Source of the DNA: Ischnura elegans
Taxonomy: Eukaryota > Arthropoda > Insecta > Odonata > Coenagrionidae
DNA length: 64,000 nucleotides
Reading direction: 5' to 3'
NCBI RefSeq assembly: GCF_921293095.1
Contig: NC_060259.1
Location: 27,349,812-27,413,811 of the forward strand
The notes below the pieces were generated by a model that was not told the origin of the DNA, did not search any database, and saw only the letters and a program-made list of their open reading frames with translations. The first letter of the stretch is position 1, and each line of letters begins with the position of its first letter. Below are positions 1-13,000 of this stretch, piece by piece. The translations under genes were made by a program, and so were the position numbers.

Positions 1-552
1 CCATTGTTGGAAGAGCCATTTGAATGATGAAGCTAAAGGATAGCCGTCTTTATCTTTATCTTTATCTTTATTCATCCACGGCGAGGATTGGCCCTCGCGG
101 ATGTTGTATACAACACATTTATGAAAACATTCGATACAACGAAACATACAAAACATGTACATTGGATCAAAACATTAGAAACACATACATTACAAAGATT
201 AAATTTAAAATAAAAGAGAAGAAAAGTCCAGCTCAAAATACTCATGAATTGAGTACAGTGGATAATTGCACAGCCACTTTTCCAGCACATTTTTCAGTCT
301 AGTGATGTGATTGTCTATGATGATAGTGATGTGTAGTGATAGTGATAGTGTCTATGATGATAGTGATGTCTAGTGATTGTCCCTATTGAAGTTATTTTCA
401 TAAATAATAATAATTATTTCCCATAATAATAAGAATGAATATTTCCCTCGGCTGATAAGGGAGTCGATAGAAATTGCGAATCATGAAAATAACTTCAATA
501 GGGAGGACAGCTATCCTTAAGCTTCATCATTCAAACGGCTCATCCAACAATG
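1..552. repeat. Nested inverted repeat at window start
   Basis: Positions 1-50 reappear inverted at about 503-552 with few mismatches. A second inner pair (about 381-402 against 484-507, core CTATTGAAGTTATTTTCAT) is also inverted, so the stretch can fold into a two-level hairpin. The loop holds a TTTATC microsatellite (47-72) and GATGATAGTGATG-type short repeats (315-375). No coding signal was recognised. It lies in the intron upstream of the first visible ACTR5 exon. It may be a foldback transposon whose outer boundary is cut by the window edge. Confidence 0.55.
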
Positions 553-890
553 GAATTCAAGCCGAGCAAATCAGCGTGCGCCTGACTAGCCTTATAAATA
601 AAGATTGCAGCTCTGCAGGTCATTTAGACATGAAGATGGGAGCTGAAATGCATTCGAAACTGTCGTCTGTCAAAAAATGAGTCAACGTGGAACTAACCCA
701 AAAAACAATCACCAATTCATAATCCATTGTCAGAATCTGTGGAGATTTTATTTTCCTTCTCCTTTGTGCTACAAAAAGAAGCTTGTAATACTTACTATAT
801 GCTCATGCATTTGTACTTGCTTCTCCAAACAACAATTCATTATGTATGCTCCCAAAAGTAGTTAATTACTTTCCTTGTATCTCCATACAG

Positions 891-1022
891 GCTATGCTGA
901 AAGAATGTGGACTTAGTAATGAGTCTGAGTTATCAAAAAATATTCTTCAACTGCAAGCACGCATTGAGAAAACGAAGCAGAAGATAGCCTCTCTTACAAC
1001 TGCAGAAGAATCTGTCACTGAT
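891..1022 (+). CDS. ACTR5: ACTR5 exon (first visible)
   Basis: Acceptor CTCCATACAG ends at 890 and donor GTGAGT starts at 1023. The exon encodes 44 codons in phase 0, beginning [16 protein letters not shown], a helical segment matching the ARP5 insertion that precedes the coiled coil. Earlier exons are not found between 1 and 890. Confidence 0.85.
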
Positions 1023-4000
1023 GTGAGTGCTCAAAGCATAACCCATTACTATGTGTTAGTGCTTCATTTTGACTAATTTTGCTTACCAATTGGGAGGTAG
1101 TCATAGCAAAGACTTCACTCCATGGAATTGTGTTATTGTGAGTCTTACCCTTACTTTATACAACTCCATGTAAGAGGTAACGTATTGGTGGACTCAATCA
1201 TGGACGGACACGAACTACCTCTATAAGAGCTAGAAATGTAGAATTTAACAGATGTTCCATCTAGTTAAATTTTAGCTGTTTTAAGTTATTCATGAAATAT
1301 GCAAAAAAGTGAGCTTAAAAGGTCACTCTCAAAGCTCACTAGGGGTTAGGGGATTTAGTGTGTTGCTCATGTCCTATTTTACATTTTTTAGTTTACTACC
1401 AATGAATATTTCTTCAACAAATCACAAAGATGTCTCAAGTTCAGCATGATTGCAGCTAAGTTATGCATAAATAATTCCCATTGTTGTAACCAAATTTCTG
1501 CACAGCCTTGAAGTAAATTTTCTTGTTCTCTTTAGCAATTACGTGTCCCAATAAAGTGTGTAAGTTTAATGTGTAGATAATTTTCACGTGAATATAATAT
1601 TGAAGAGACAAACACAGAAACCAACTTCAGTACTGCAGATAACTGTTGCTCACTAACAAAACAAAACATGAAATACAGCAAATACAATGATTTTTGGTTT
1701 CATTAATGATGAAAAAATGGCAAATTGTGGGTGGAGGCAAAGATGTGCATTGAAATAATGATCGATTTTTAGAAATGCAGCATACTCCCAATTATCAGGG
1801 CTAATGATGGGGAGAGGCGGCACAAATAATTGAAAGACATGAATAATCCAAACTTTCACTTTTATTTCATGTATTTTTCATAATTCATGTAAATCAGACT
1901 GTTAATTATTATTTATGCACATTGTCTGTTATTTTAGGTTGCGTTCGGGAATAATTCACAGCTATCAATTCACGACTGCAATCTTTTTAGTGGCAAAAAC
2001 GTGATTGTACTCATATTCCTACTGCTTCATGCAATACCTGGTTTCCGAAAACCACACACCCATGTCTGCAAGATCATGGATTCAGGAAATAGGTTCGCTG
2101 GAATGCTTCAAAAGCACTGTGCGACATCAGAAACTACACTGTCAGGCACCACACTGTGTAGTCGTGTCTCCCGCAAGTTGCCCAGTATGCAATTGATGTG
2201 GGACGTGGTTCCGCGATCACTGAGCACGATTGCCAACAGCGATGTTTGGATAACATGAAAAAGGAGCTTCTGTGAAGGGAATGGCTGTGCGATCACCCCA
2301 TCGCACAGCAGGGGTTACACAAAACCAGGACTTTTGGCAATTTTTATATGCAGGCAAGTGCCTGGCTATGACTTATGCTTTCTCTAATTCTGCTTCCCCC
2401 GCTGCCTTCACCTCTTCCATTCCCTTCCTCTCCAGTTTGATCTTGAATAGTCTTGGTGTAAATATGTCCATGTGCGACAAAATCTCAGGATCCTTTTGGC
2501 TGTATTCAACTGAATGCGAAGCCATGGCAATAATTGGGTATATTTGATATGAAATATACAATTATAGATGGTAGGCAATATTTCCTTTAATTTGCAATTG
2601 GTTAACCATTGAAGAATCTCCTAAATTTAATCAAGAGTTTTTTTCCCGTCGCTGATCGTCAACTGCATGCTAGAGTAGACGTCTAAGTAAACTTGAAACA
2701 TTCCTTGTCATAAAAAGTAGATGCGATTGGTTAACCATTGAAGAATCTCGTAAAATTAATGAAGAGTTTTTTTTCCCTGCCACTGATTGTTGTCTGCATG
2801 CTAGAGCAGACGTCCAAGTAAACTTGAAACATTCCTTTCCAAAAAGTAAATAAAATAATTTCCTTTTACGAAGAAGATTCTAATGGAAATACTAAGCTCA
2901 GTGTAGTCTTGCATTAAAATGCGAATATCCTGATGCCTTTGCATCCAATTAATTTTTTTATTAAGACCAGGGAAAATATTGAAGAAGCGTAAAACTCATC
3001 ACAGATAAGCCTCAGCAGGGATAACCCACAGCCGGATTATCGGGAATCTGCTGCAATTGGTCTATTATTTCATGGCAAAAAAGTAGACGTCTTAGGTGAA
3101 AATGTCTTAATCATATATGCATGGAAAAGTAAAATATTACTCGGATATTCCTTGACTCAGTGGCATTTTTCTTTTGAATTAAAATTATGTATGGAGGCTG
3201 AAGGCAATAACACGAAGGCAATCTCTATCAATAGGCAATACTTGCTTCACCAAATCTCTCCTGAGAGTATTGTATGAGGCCATTTAGTTATTTTGGTGGC
3301 TAACTGTTGGACTAATAGAGTGCAGATTATTCATGTATCAAGATATTCTAGCTGTGTTCCTCTCTCTAGTCATTGGCACAGATAATTGTAGCTGAAAGAA
3401 ACTCATGATGGTTATGATGTGGCAATGTGAACTGAATAAATGGGATAAAAAATCGAAAAACCATTAATGTCTGTAATTAATTTACTCATATAGGACCCCA
3501 AAGGAAAGTTTTACAAAGACTCTATGGATCCAAAGGATTATGAAGAATGGATTTCTAGTCTTTGCAAACAAAGGTATGAAGTTAGAAATAGCATTGGATG
3601 CAATATTTTCGTGTTTTAATTTTCATTGGGTTGGCTGGCTTTCCACTGCTGTAGGACAATTCTGGCCTCATAGTTAAGGGTGGATCTGAGCATTTATTAG
3701 TTATCTATGTTTTCAGAAAAGTATTTTGTTCTTTTAAATAGTTTAATTTTCAATAATCAAGAGATTGAAATCAGTAAAAATCAATTAATATTTTTGAGAA
3801 CATTCCCATTTCAGATTGTAAATTACAATTTATGGGCATCAAACTCTTTATAGCCAGTAAAGAATGCTGTGTAAAACTTATTTTCATCATCTAACTTCTA
3901 GGAAATTCTCCTTCGAATTTTTCATCACCAAATTCTTGAATAAATAAACTATCTGCATGATGTCTTTATGATCACTACGCCTGTGTGGTGCCATTTCTGT

Positions 4001-7000
4001 ATTTTTTTATTGTACATTTATTAAACCATGAATCTTTCATTTGAATAGGAGAGAAATATTGGATAGGCAAAATCAAAGGCGGCAGAGACGCCAGGACATG
4101 GCGAGGAGAAGAACTGTTGCTGCCCAAGAGAGGATGCGGCTCATCAGTGAGCTGGCACGGAAAGAAAAGACCAAAAAACGAGCTGGTGGAGGTGTGAACT
4201 GCAATATATCTGGGGGTGATACTGATACATTTGGAATGAGAGATGAAGATTGGGATGTTTACAAAGCTATCAACCGTGTAAGTTAATGGTAGCCTAGTGC
4301 TGACAGACTGAGCTGCTGATTGGTGGTGATGTTGGACAAGTACTATTTATAATAAATGTTTGAAGTGAAGGAATGAAGGAAGGGTGTAGAGAAGAGAGGA
4401 AAGATGGAAGGTGGAAAAAAGGTTTACAGGGATTGGTGGTGCTTCAGTGGGCACGGTTAATCACTGTTGAAGAAAATGCATGAAAATCACTTGTCTTCCA
4501 ATAGTGTATCGTCCTTTTCTGCCTCTCTTCCAGTCGCTATGCATGCCTCCTCCAAAAACTGTTTTTTTTTTTTATGAAGCTTAAAAAGTGGGAATATCGG
4601 CATCACTCCCCCCCCCCCCCCCCCATCTACCACCCCCTAGAGCTAAAGGATTTGGAGCAGGCATGCATTTCATTTTCACTTAAATTCAGCTTTTTTAATT
4701 CAGTTGAAAACAATCAACTCATCAACCTCTTTCTGTGATCTGGCAATGTTATGTTAGGCATCAAAAACTGACACTTTAAAGATTAAAATTAAAGTTTTTC
4801 CAACCAAAATCTTGCGGAGGTTGATTGTAACATAATTCTTGCTTTGCTTTGTTTTTCTCCATGGCAAGATTCACCTATTCTCGAGTCTTATTTGGTTGCT
4901 CATTGAAGAAAAGGATTGAGTAATCTAAATTGAGCATGATTTTTGATGCATAATCCATTTTCGTGAAGCATGTTGCCTCCAGTTTGTAACAATCTTGGGA
5001 TCAACACTGTTAGATTTTACGCAGGTTTTTTATAAACAGTATTGTATTTCATTTTAGAACTGTTGGGCCATTATCCATTGAAGGTCTTAACATTTTCAAT
5101 TTCTAGCTTGACTGGCACAAGCTGAGCCTTTTCCTTAAGCTGAACCATTCTGATCAATATGTCAGCAATTCTAGCTCACTGAACTTCACATTCTTCAAAC
5201 TTACATCCTTTCCAAAGATGAGAGGAGGAGGAAGAGCATTGATCCTGTTTCTCTTGTTTTTATTTCTGTTTTGTCCTCACATTGCTGTAGTAGCATGTTA
5301 TCTTTTAGGATTCCTAAATTATGGTATGTTTCCCCAATCTTTCAGCCTTCTATTTATTATTATTTTATTTGCCCAGCGATCTAGTACATTAAATAATGTC
5401 CCAGATATAAGGCACATCAAGCAGTGGCGGCTGGTGGTAATTTATCTAGGGTGTGCATTAGAGCAGATATAGGATGATTTAATTATATTATGTTAATCCT
5501 AACCCATGAGCGTCATATTTCGTCGTAATAGAATAACATAATAGAATAACAAAACATATCACTGGTACACTCTACCCTTAAAATTGCATGAACAGAAATA
5601 ATATTAGCATGTATGAAAATAATTATTCTCAACACACCTTTACAAGTGACGGTAGTTGAAATTCATTCTCTTTTCCTTACACCCTATGAGGAAGTAGTGT
5701 AGAAAACGGCTATACAGATGGCTCTGTAGACGGACTAGGATCCTGGGCGCAGGTAGTGTAGGTGGCGGCTACACCACTACACTACCTGCTAGTAAGTCAC
5801 CAAAAACATGCGCGTGCGCATTCGCATGGTTTTGAGTCTGCTCCCATCGCCCCTTTGAATAGCACATACCCCCCCGCTTACCTCGTCCCGCCAGAGCTCC
5901 CTCAAGCGATCGCACAGACCGAAAATGCGCCCGGCATGATGCCACGGGATCGCACACTTGTAGAGCGGTGAATTCGAAAAGGAGATAGCTGTAGCGTTCG
6001 GAGGCTCATGTTTCTTGCATATGCAGACAGTACTTTTATCCTTCGCGTTGCAAAGGAATAGTTTTCTTTTATAATTTATTCATCTTTGGGTGTGCACTTG
6101 CTAACATGCGTATACGCACGCGCCGCCACTGACGTCAAGTCATAAAATATATACATGTAGATACCAACATAACAAACAGTATATTACCCTATACACATAT
6201 TTACATTAAAGTGTTAAAGAGCATCATCTAGATATTATTACTTAACTGAATAATGCATTTTTCTTAGTAAAAGTTTTTCTCAACTTATTTTTAAACAAAA
6301 TATCATCATTCACATTATTCACATGCCCCCATTTGTCATTTCAATGCAGTGCAATACAAATTTTAATGAATTATGCAAATAGTTTCGATTTTATTGGTTT
6401 ACCATATTTGATGGCATATAAGATGCACCCTTATTTAGGAGGCCACGCACAAGGGAGTAAAGTTTCAATAGTCCGTGCAACAGCTTGGTACCACATTAAC
6501 TTAAAATTTTGTTTCTCTTAGTTCTCACCTTTCGTAAAAGCCAAATAAGCAGTCATTGAATGCAATTACCAAACAAATTTTTATTTGGGAAAATTTACAA
6601 ACAACAAGCTATTTTGAACATGATATGTAAATTTCAATTATGAATAAGTGAATGGCAAGCAATCGAACATAATACAAAATAAAGCAGAAACAACAAAAAT
6701 CAGATTTTTTTAGTTCTCACATTTTGTAATTCTCAAGTTCAGGCCAAGATCGAGCTGGGCATCGAAGGTTATGCTTTTGTTTTTTTAGCAGTCTTCAGTT
6801 GATCTTCCTGCAGTCATCAAGTACGTATCATTTTTTCGGTAGGAGGTGGACCGAAATGCCTTGCTGCTGCTCTGTTTCCATGCACTTTGGCGTAGTTTAA
6901 CACTCCTAGTTTATACTGAGTTGTATAATCTCTTGTTTCCTGTGGTCATATTTTCCTGGGTATTTTTTTTTAACAAATAGTTTTAAGCACCGATACTGGC

Positions 7001-10000
7001 ACATGTGTCAGCTGAGTGTCGGGCATCATACGTTGAACGAGTGGTACAGTGTTGTGCCATGTGCTACTCCCCGCTACTCTGCACCGAGTGCGGAGCGAGC
7101 GCTACTAGTTTCTTTTCCTTTTTGATGGGAATGGTGCGGTATCGGAAGGAAACCATCCCAGTTCTCTCTTTTGAGCTATATTTTTGTTGGCAAAAGTTTA
7201 GTTATGCCTGATAAAATAATTATGGCAGATGTAGAAAACGTTGTGTGTGTCTAGACCTTTATGCCATCAAATACGGTACAGGCGGTCCCCGACTTTCGTA
7301 CACAATGCATTCCCGAAAACTTGTACGAAAGTCGAATGTACGAAAGTCGAACCATTGACTTCCATACTAATTAGGGGTTACGTTCCAAAAGGGCGGAATA
7401 TACGCACTAAAACCTTTTTTCGCAGATTTTATTTCAATTGACTTAATTTTAATTATAGGTCTATAAAACTCCTCAAATCATCTAATTTCATTCGAAAATA
7501 CGCTGAAAATGCAAATAAAAGTTTAAAAAACAGGAACTCCGTTGGCCATCGAGTGAAACTTCCTCTTGGCGTTTAAGTTGACATTCCACTTATTACGTCC
7601 ACTATAAATAAAAAGACATATCAAGAAACATAACAAAATGTAGTTGTTGATACCGCACAATGGATACCTTTTAATTTTTACACCAAAATTCGACATTCGG
7701 CAGGTGAAATTCGTGATCGCGTATATTTCGCATGTTATTCAAAAAAGACAAAAGACAAACGGAATTCGGCTGATATTTCGTGCAATATCGTTGCTGAAGG
7801 TGTACATGAATTAAACAGCACTCAAACGAAATAAACACAATTAGAAAGAAGATCTTACTAGTTTTATTGAAAGCTATTTGATGATTTCTAGTCAACTTCT
7901 TTTGAAAAATATCTCCAATGAAGGCTTTCTTCTTCTCTTGATAAAGGAGCCTATAGCAGGCAGTCTCTCTCCCAAATAAATCACCTAGATTAGAGTCAAC
8001 TACCAACAATTCCCTTCTATACGTTCGTGTTGTTCGCATATTCTGCCATTTGAAACAATTGAATGTTGGGATGCGCAATAAACATCGCGGGAATTTGAAA
8101 AAAAATTACAGACCAACGTCCGAAAGTCCGAATTTAGCGTACGAAAGTCAAGTAAAAGGTGTCAATTCTGAACGTACGAAAGTGCGAATTGTACGAAAGT
8201 CGAGTGTACGAAAGTCGAGGACAGCCTGTAGTTACAATTGCTAAAGGCCCCAAACATTTTGGGTAAATCTTTTTTTCCCATACTGTATTCTATATGCACG
8301 TCTTTAAATTTCACTTATTATAGCCCTTGCTCCCTGATTGGCTGAATGGCTGTATCTGGGGCAGAATTATGAACGAACACAAATAAAAAGAAAGAGATGG
8401 TTTTGTCATTGCTATTATCCTGGAGATGTCAGGCAAGTATAATCTTCATTTGAATTTTCCTTGTGAAGAAGGAAAAATAATGATTTTGAGATGAAGGAAA
8501 CACTCAGCAGCATCAAGATAGTCGTGGAAAAGGCAGTAAAAGGTATAAAGTTAGCCACCCATGGGGCCTGACACGAGATTTTTGTGTGCATTTCCAGTAT
8601 CAAGCTGGTCTTTTGAAACCAGTTCAGCTTATAGTTTCGAAATAGATCACACCAATTATCTAGTGTCAAGCTAACCTTTTGAAACCAGCTCGGCATATAG
8701 TTTGGAAATAGATCATGCCAGCTATCTAGTTGGTGTGGTAAGAGGGTTAAATAAATGGATGAAGGTGATATTTTGTCCAATTTTGATATGTTTAAGACAA
8801 TGAAAGAAACTATTATTGTACTTTCCACTCAGTATTATAATTACCCCAATTGATTTCAATGAGAGGTGTCATTTTCAAGGCCCCCCTTAGAAAATAACGC
8901 ATTGCTAAAATCGATCTGGGTAATTGTAAAGCCATGCGGAAAGTACAACGTAGTTTCATTTAACATGTTTAACATGGTAAGAGAGCTGTCTTGTTTATGT
9001 TCATGCAGGAAGGAGGAGATTCAGACAGTGAGGAGGAACATGAAAGGCTTGCTGAGATTGAGGAAACCCTGAGGCGCCACGACCCAGAGGGTCTAAGGTC
9101 AAATGACTACTCAGCCAGACCTGGTGGTGCTCCATCTCTAGTGGTAAAAAAGTTATTCTTTAATGTGAATTCCAATGTATTACCCTCAGTGGCTATCTTA
9201 GACTTATAACTCCTGGGATACCATTGTTAGTAGCCTAGTGCATGTGTATTTGTGTGGGGCAAACAGTGACTTTCTTCACTATTAAATTTGCCATTGTGGA
9301 AAAGTTTTGGTATGATATAAGGGTTTCATATGACTAATTTTTCTAAAATTGGAAGTTTACTAACCCTTGTTTCCTGAGCTCTTACTTTTAAAATAGGGTG
9401 GTTTCAAATTTTTTTTAATTGCCTAAATCGAAAGATTATTACTCCTGGAGTACGTATTTCAGGCTTTTAGATTTTTTAATGACGATATCTATTTTTCGCG
9501 ATTAAATCAAAAGTGAAAAATTTCAAGCGCGCAAAAACGTGATGGCTAACTATGAATGCTGGGAGAAGCCCATGTGACGTCATTCTGGTTCCAGCTGCCA
9601 CTGTGTGAGGCCACCTTGGTGCGAGGCTATGAGCGCCGCTACAATGTAGGCTGCTAGCAGGTAGCACTTGGCTTAAATAAGGATTATTATAATACCCTAT
9701 CAAACGAAGGAAACTTTCTGACCTTAGGCAATTTTAATAGGTGATTATTAAGAGATGTTTCCTTGAGCTCTGTGCCCCATGCATACATTGGTAATCTCAG
9801 ACTATGTAAAACTCCTATCTACTCTTATAGAATCTAGGTCCCTGTGATGTCATGTGTAGTGGCATCACATGGGTGCCAATCTGGCTTTTTTCAAATGAGG
9901 TTAAAATTGGCCATTAACATTCGTCTAAACTGGAGTTTCTAAAACCAAATAATTTGTATATTATTAATACACTAATGGTGGAATTGCTGCAATGCCTTCC

Positions 10001-13000
10001 ATTTTCTTTGATGAAGGAAACTATCCTATTTAGTGAAAATTTGGGCAAAATTCAGTAACAAATGCTTATGGAGACCAATTAAATTTATCGACTTGCTTAT
10101 TATATAATAGTAAAATATTCAAAGACTACTGTAACATGGGCCTAATAGTGTATACTGCATTGGCCATTGCTTTTGTCAGCAGAAATTTGGCTCGTCAGTG
10201 GTGCACGGTCCTCCCAGGACTTGACGCCAGAGATGCCTCACATCTGGCCCATGAGCAAGGGCCCCCTCACTTAAAATGGGTTGTGAGTGCGGAACTTTGG
10301 AAGCTAATTATTTAGCTCCTTGGCCATGAGGGCATAGGAAATTTTGCTCTCTTTCATTTGCCATGGTACACTACCATCCTACCAAATTTGAAAAAAATCA
10401 AACTGGACACTTTGTGAATGTTCCTTAGGAGTGTTTGGTAATTTTTCAAAACTTTTCAGTATTTCATGCCTGAAATCTTCATTGATTGCTGGGAGTTCAA
10501 ATATTATTCCTAAGGCCCTAATGTTGTGTTGCTAGATGATCCAAATTCCCCTACGAGGAGCTCAATTGACTTTTTAGTCTGGGAGTCCAAGAATATTTAT
10601 GTAGACGTTTTATCTGCCCCCATGCTCACCATCAGTTTTGTCGGAAGAGGTGTTGACAATTTTCCTGGGGTTTATTGAGTGCATTCAAGGGGAATACTCC
10701 AGCCATGGGGTTTCCCCCTGACCTTAAACAACATGTAGATGTTCAAGTCATTTTTTTGAGTACAGTGGAACCCCGATCTATTGTACCCGCATTGATCGTT
10801 CGCCATTTGTGGTCCCAAATAAAGTTCCATACAGGCAATGTAATTTTTTCCCGCGTCTATCGTTCCCCATAGTATAGTTTTCCCTAATTGACTGTTTGAA
10901 GATCGCGATCCCGAAATATAATTTACCCACTTCCATCGTTTGACGAAAATGAGATGAAACATGTATACAATGTGTCATTTATGGCTATTAAAGACAGGCA
11001 CATAATTTGAATCTTCCCCAGGAGATGAAACTACCAATGGGGAAAGCTCAATGCCGTAAGATAGCAAATTAAGCGCATTTCCCAAGTTCCGCTATCCCCC
11101 TCCATTCAGCACTCGCCTCTCCCCCCTCTGATGATTTCCTCTTCTTCAAAATCAAAAAAAAGGTCCCAGCTCATACAGGGATCATATTATGAAGACCTTA
11201 GCTTCGAAAGAAAATATCAAGTTACACGAGAACAATAGAAATGTGTTTCACGCCTCTCCTATTCTCGGCCATTGAACTTTTTCAGCCTGCCTGCTTCGAA
11301 GTTCCCAGTTTCTGGTGGTCAACTGCTACATGAATCACCCGTTAGCACAAAAGGTGTCTAACGATGAATTTTGGCAATTGTTATTATACTTTAATTTGAT
11401 TGAAATATTAGTAATGTGCACGTAATTCAAAAAACAATGATACCAAACACGACGGACTTGAAATGTTATTTAAGCATTTTAAGCAAGGAAATAGTTGAAA
11501 AAATACGATGGTTATTTCTGGCAAAACTCGATATCTTTGCTGCTGAGCTTCTTGGCAGTTGATGCGGCATTTTTTTCCAAAAACAGGACATTAGGTTAGA
11601 GTTTACGAGTTATACTATCAGTCTCACTTGTCAGAGTTTCTGAGGAACTGCTATCTTCTCAGGATATTTTATTTTTCCTGACTAGCAATCCAAATTCATC
11701 TGTTCATCTGGTGCTCTGCTACTTATAAATTAGTGAGTGAGTTGCTTTCTCTTTAGGACAAAAAGTTTCATGGTGCAGCATATGGTCATGCTTGGTCAAA
11801 CCAATGAGTGTTTTCCGTGTGGGTTTAATAAAGTCAGGTTTTATTTTTATAAGTTTTATTTTTATTAGTATTCCGACCATGGCCCTTCCGAAGAAACAAG
11901 TGAGAACTTCAAAAGATGGACTGAAAATAGTTGAAGATGAAGAAAAGGATCCGGGCTTTAAGTGCGTGAATATTGCAGAACGCTTCGGGTTGTCCACCAG
12001 TACGTGATGGTAGTGGTATGGGTTGAGCAAGCTACTGCGTGAAAACAAGAGGTGGAATAAAGCCGAGAATAAATATGTAGCTATGAAAAGATTAGCGGAT
12101 AGGAGAGAGAAATTTGCGTCAAACCAATCTTAGGATTGTTGACTGATGATGGTGATCCGTCAAATCAACAATATGCCCTTAGTGATTCAATTAAGTACTA
12201 ATATTCCTGTAATCAGCTAAAATCTTGCTTGAATCCTATAATGAATATCATTATTTCTCGACAAAATCCTTTGTTTCCTGGGACATAGGCAACGTAGCCA
12301 AATATTTCTGCATTGATCGTTTTCTCCCCCCCAGACCATCCCCCTGAAAAACGACAGATCAAGGTTCCGCTGTAGATTTTTTGACATCAGCACACCTGAG
12401 CACTCGTCGCTAATTGGCATGAGTTCAGATAGTCGTGATAGGTTACCAATGGTGTGTTGCTAAACAATTTAGTCGCTCAGTTCAATCATTCAATTACTCA
12501 CCTTGCAAGTTCAGTGACTGTAGCACTCAGTTGACTCTTTCCTGACAGGGGTGCTGATGATATGCGATGGAGTAATCCTCTCCCTTTCGTATCACTGTTT
12601 TGACAAAATATACTAAAAAAATCTTAACAGGTGATACTAAAAAAACTTAATGTTTAACAGGTGATATAACTGAGGAACCATTTCTGCTGATACTTTATAT
12701 CTTTCATGGAAGACGGAATATGTATATCGTCTCCTGTGCTGAAAGATGACGGCAATTTGAAAAAAATCTGTTGTAACAAAATATTCTCTCCAAAACTACA
12801 TGATTATGTTAACATTCATAATTAATTTCATCGATTAATCTTAGTTGTTTGTGCTAGAACAAATTTTCATTTTTGTCTCGTATTATTTTCATAAATTTGC
12901 TGTTGCCGAAAACTTTTACATGAGCATCGTCCACCATTTTTCTTTCACGATGCATGAAACATGCAGGAGGGAGAATTACAATAAGGGTCATGTGGGATTC

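Noticed and set aside
7671-8078. 135-codon minus-strand frame
   Set aside because: It lies inside a pogo-like element with AT-rich composition, shows no transposase motif, and looks like chance.
8415-8828. 137-codon minus-strand frame with a 22-residue internal repeat
   Set aside because: The repeat comes from a 66-bp tandem duplication, and there are no conserved motifs or splice support.
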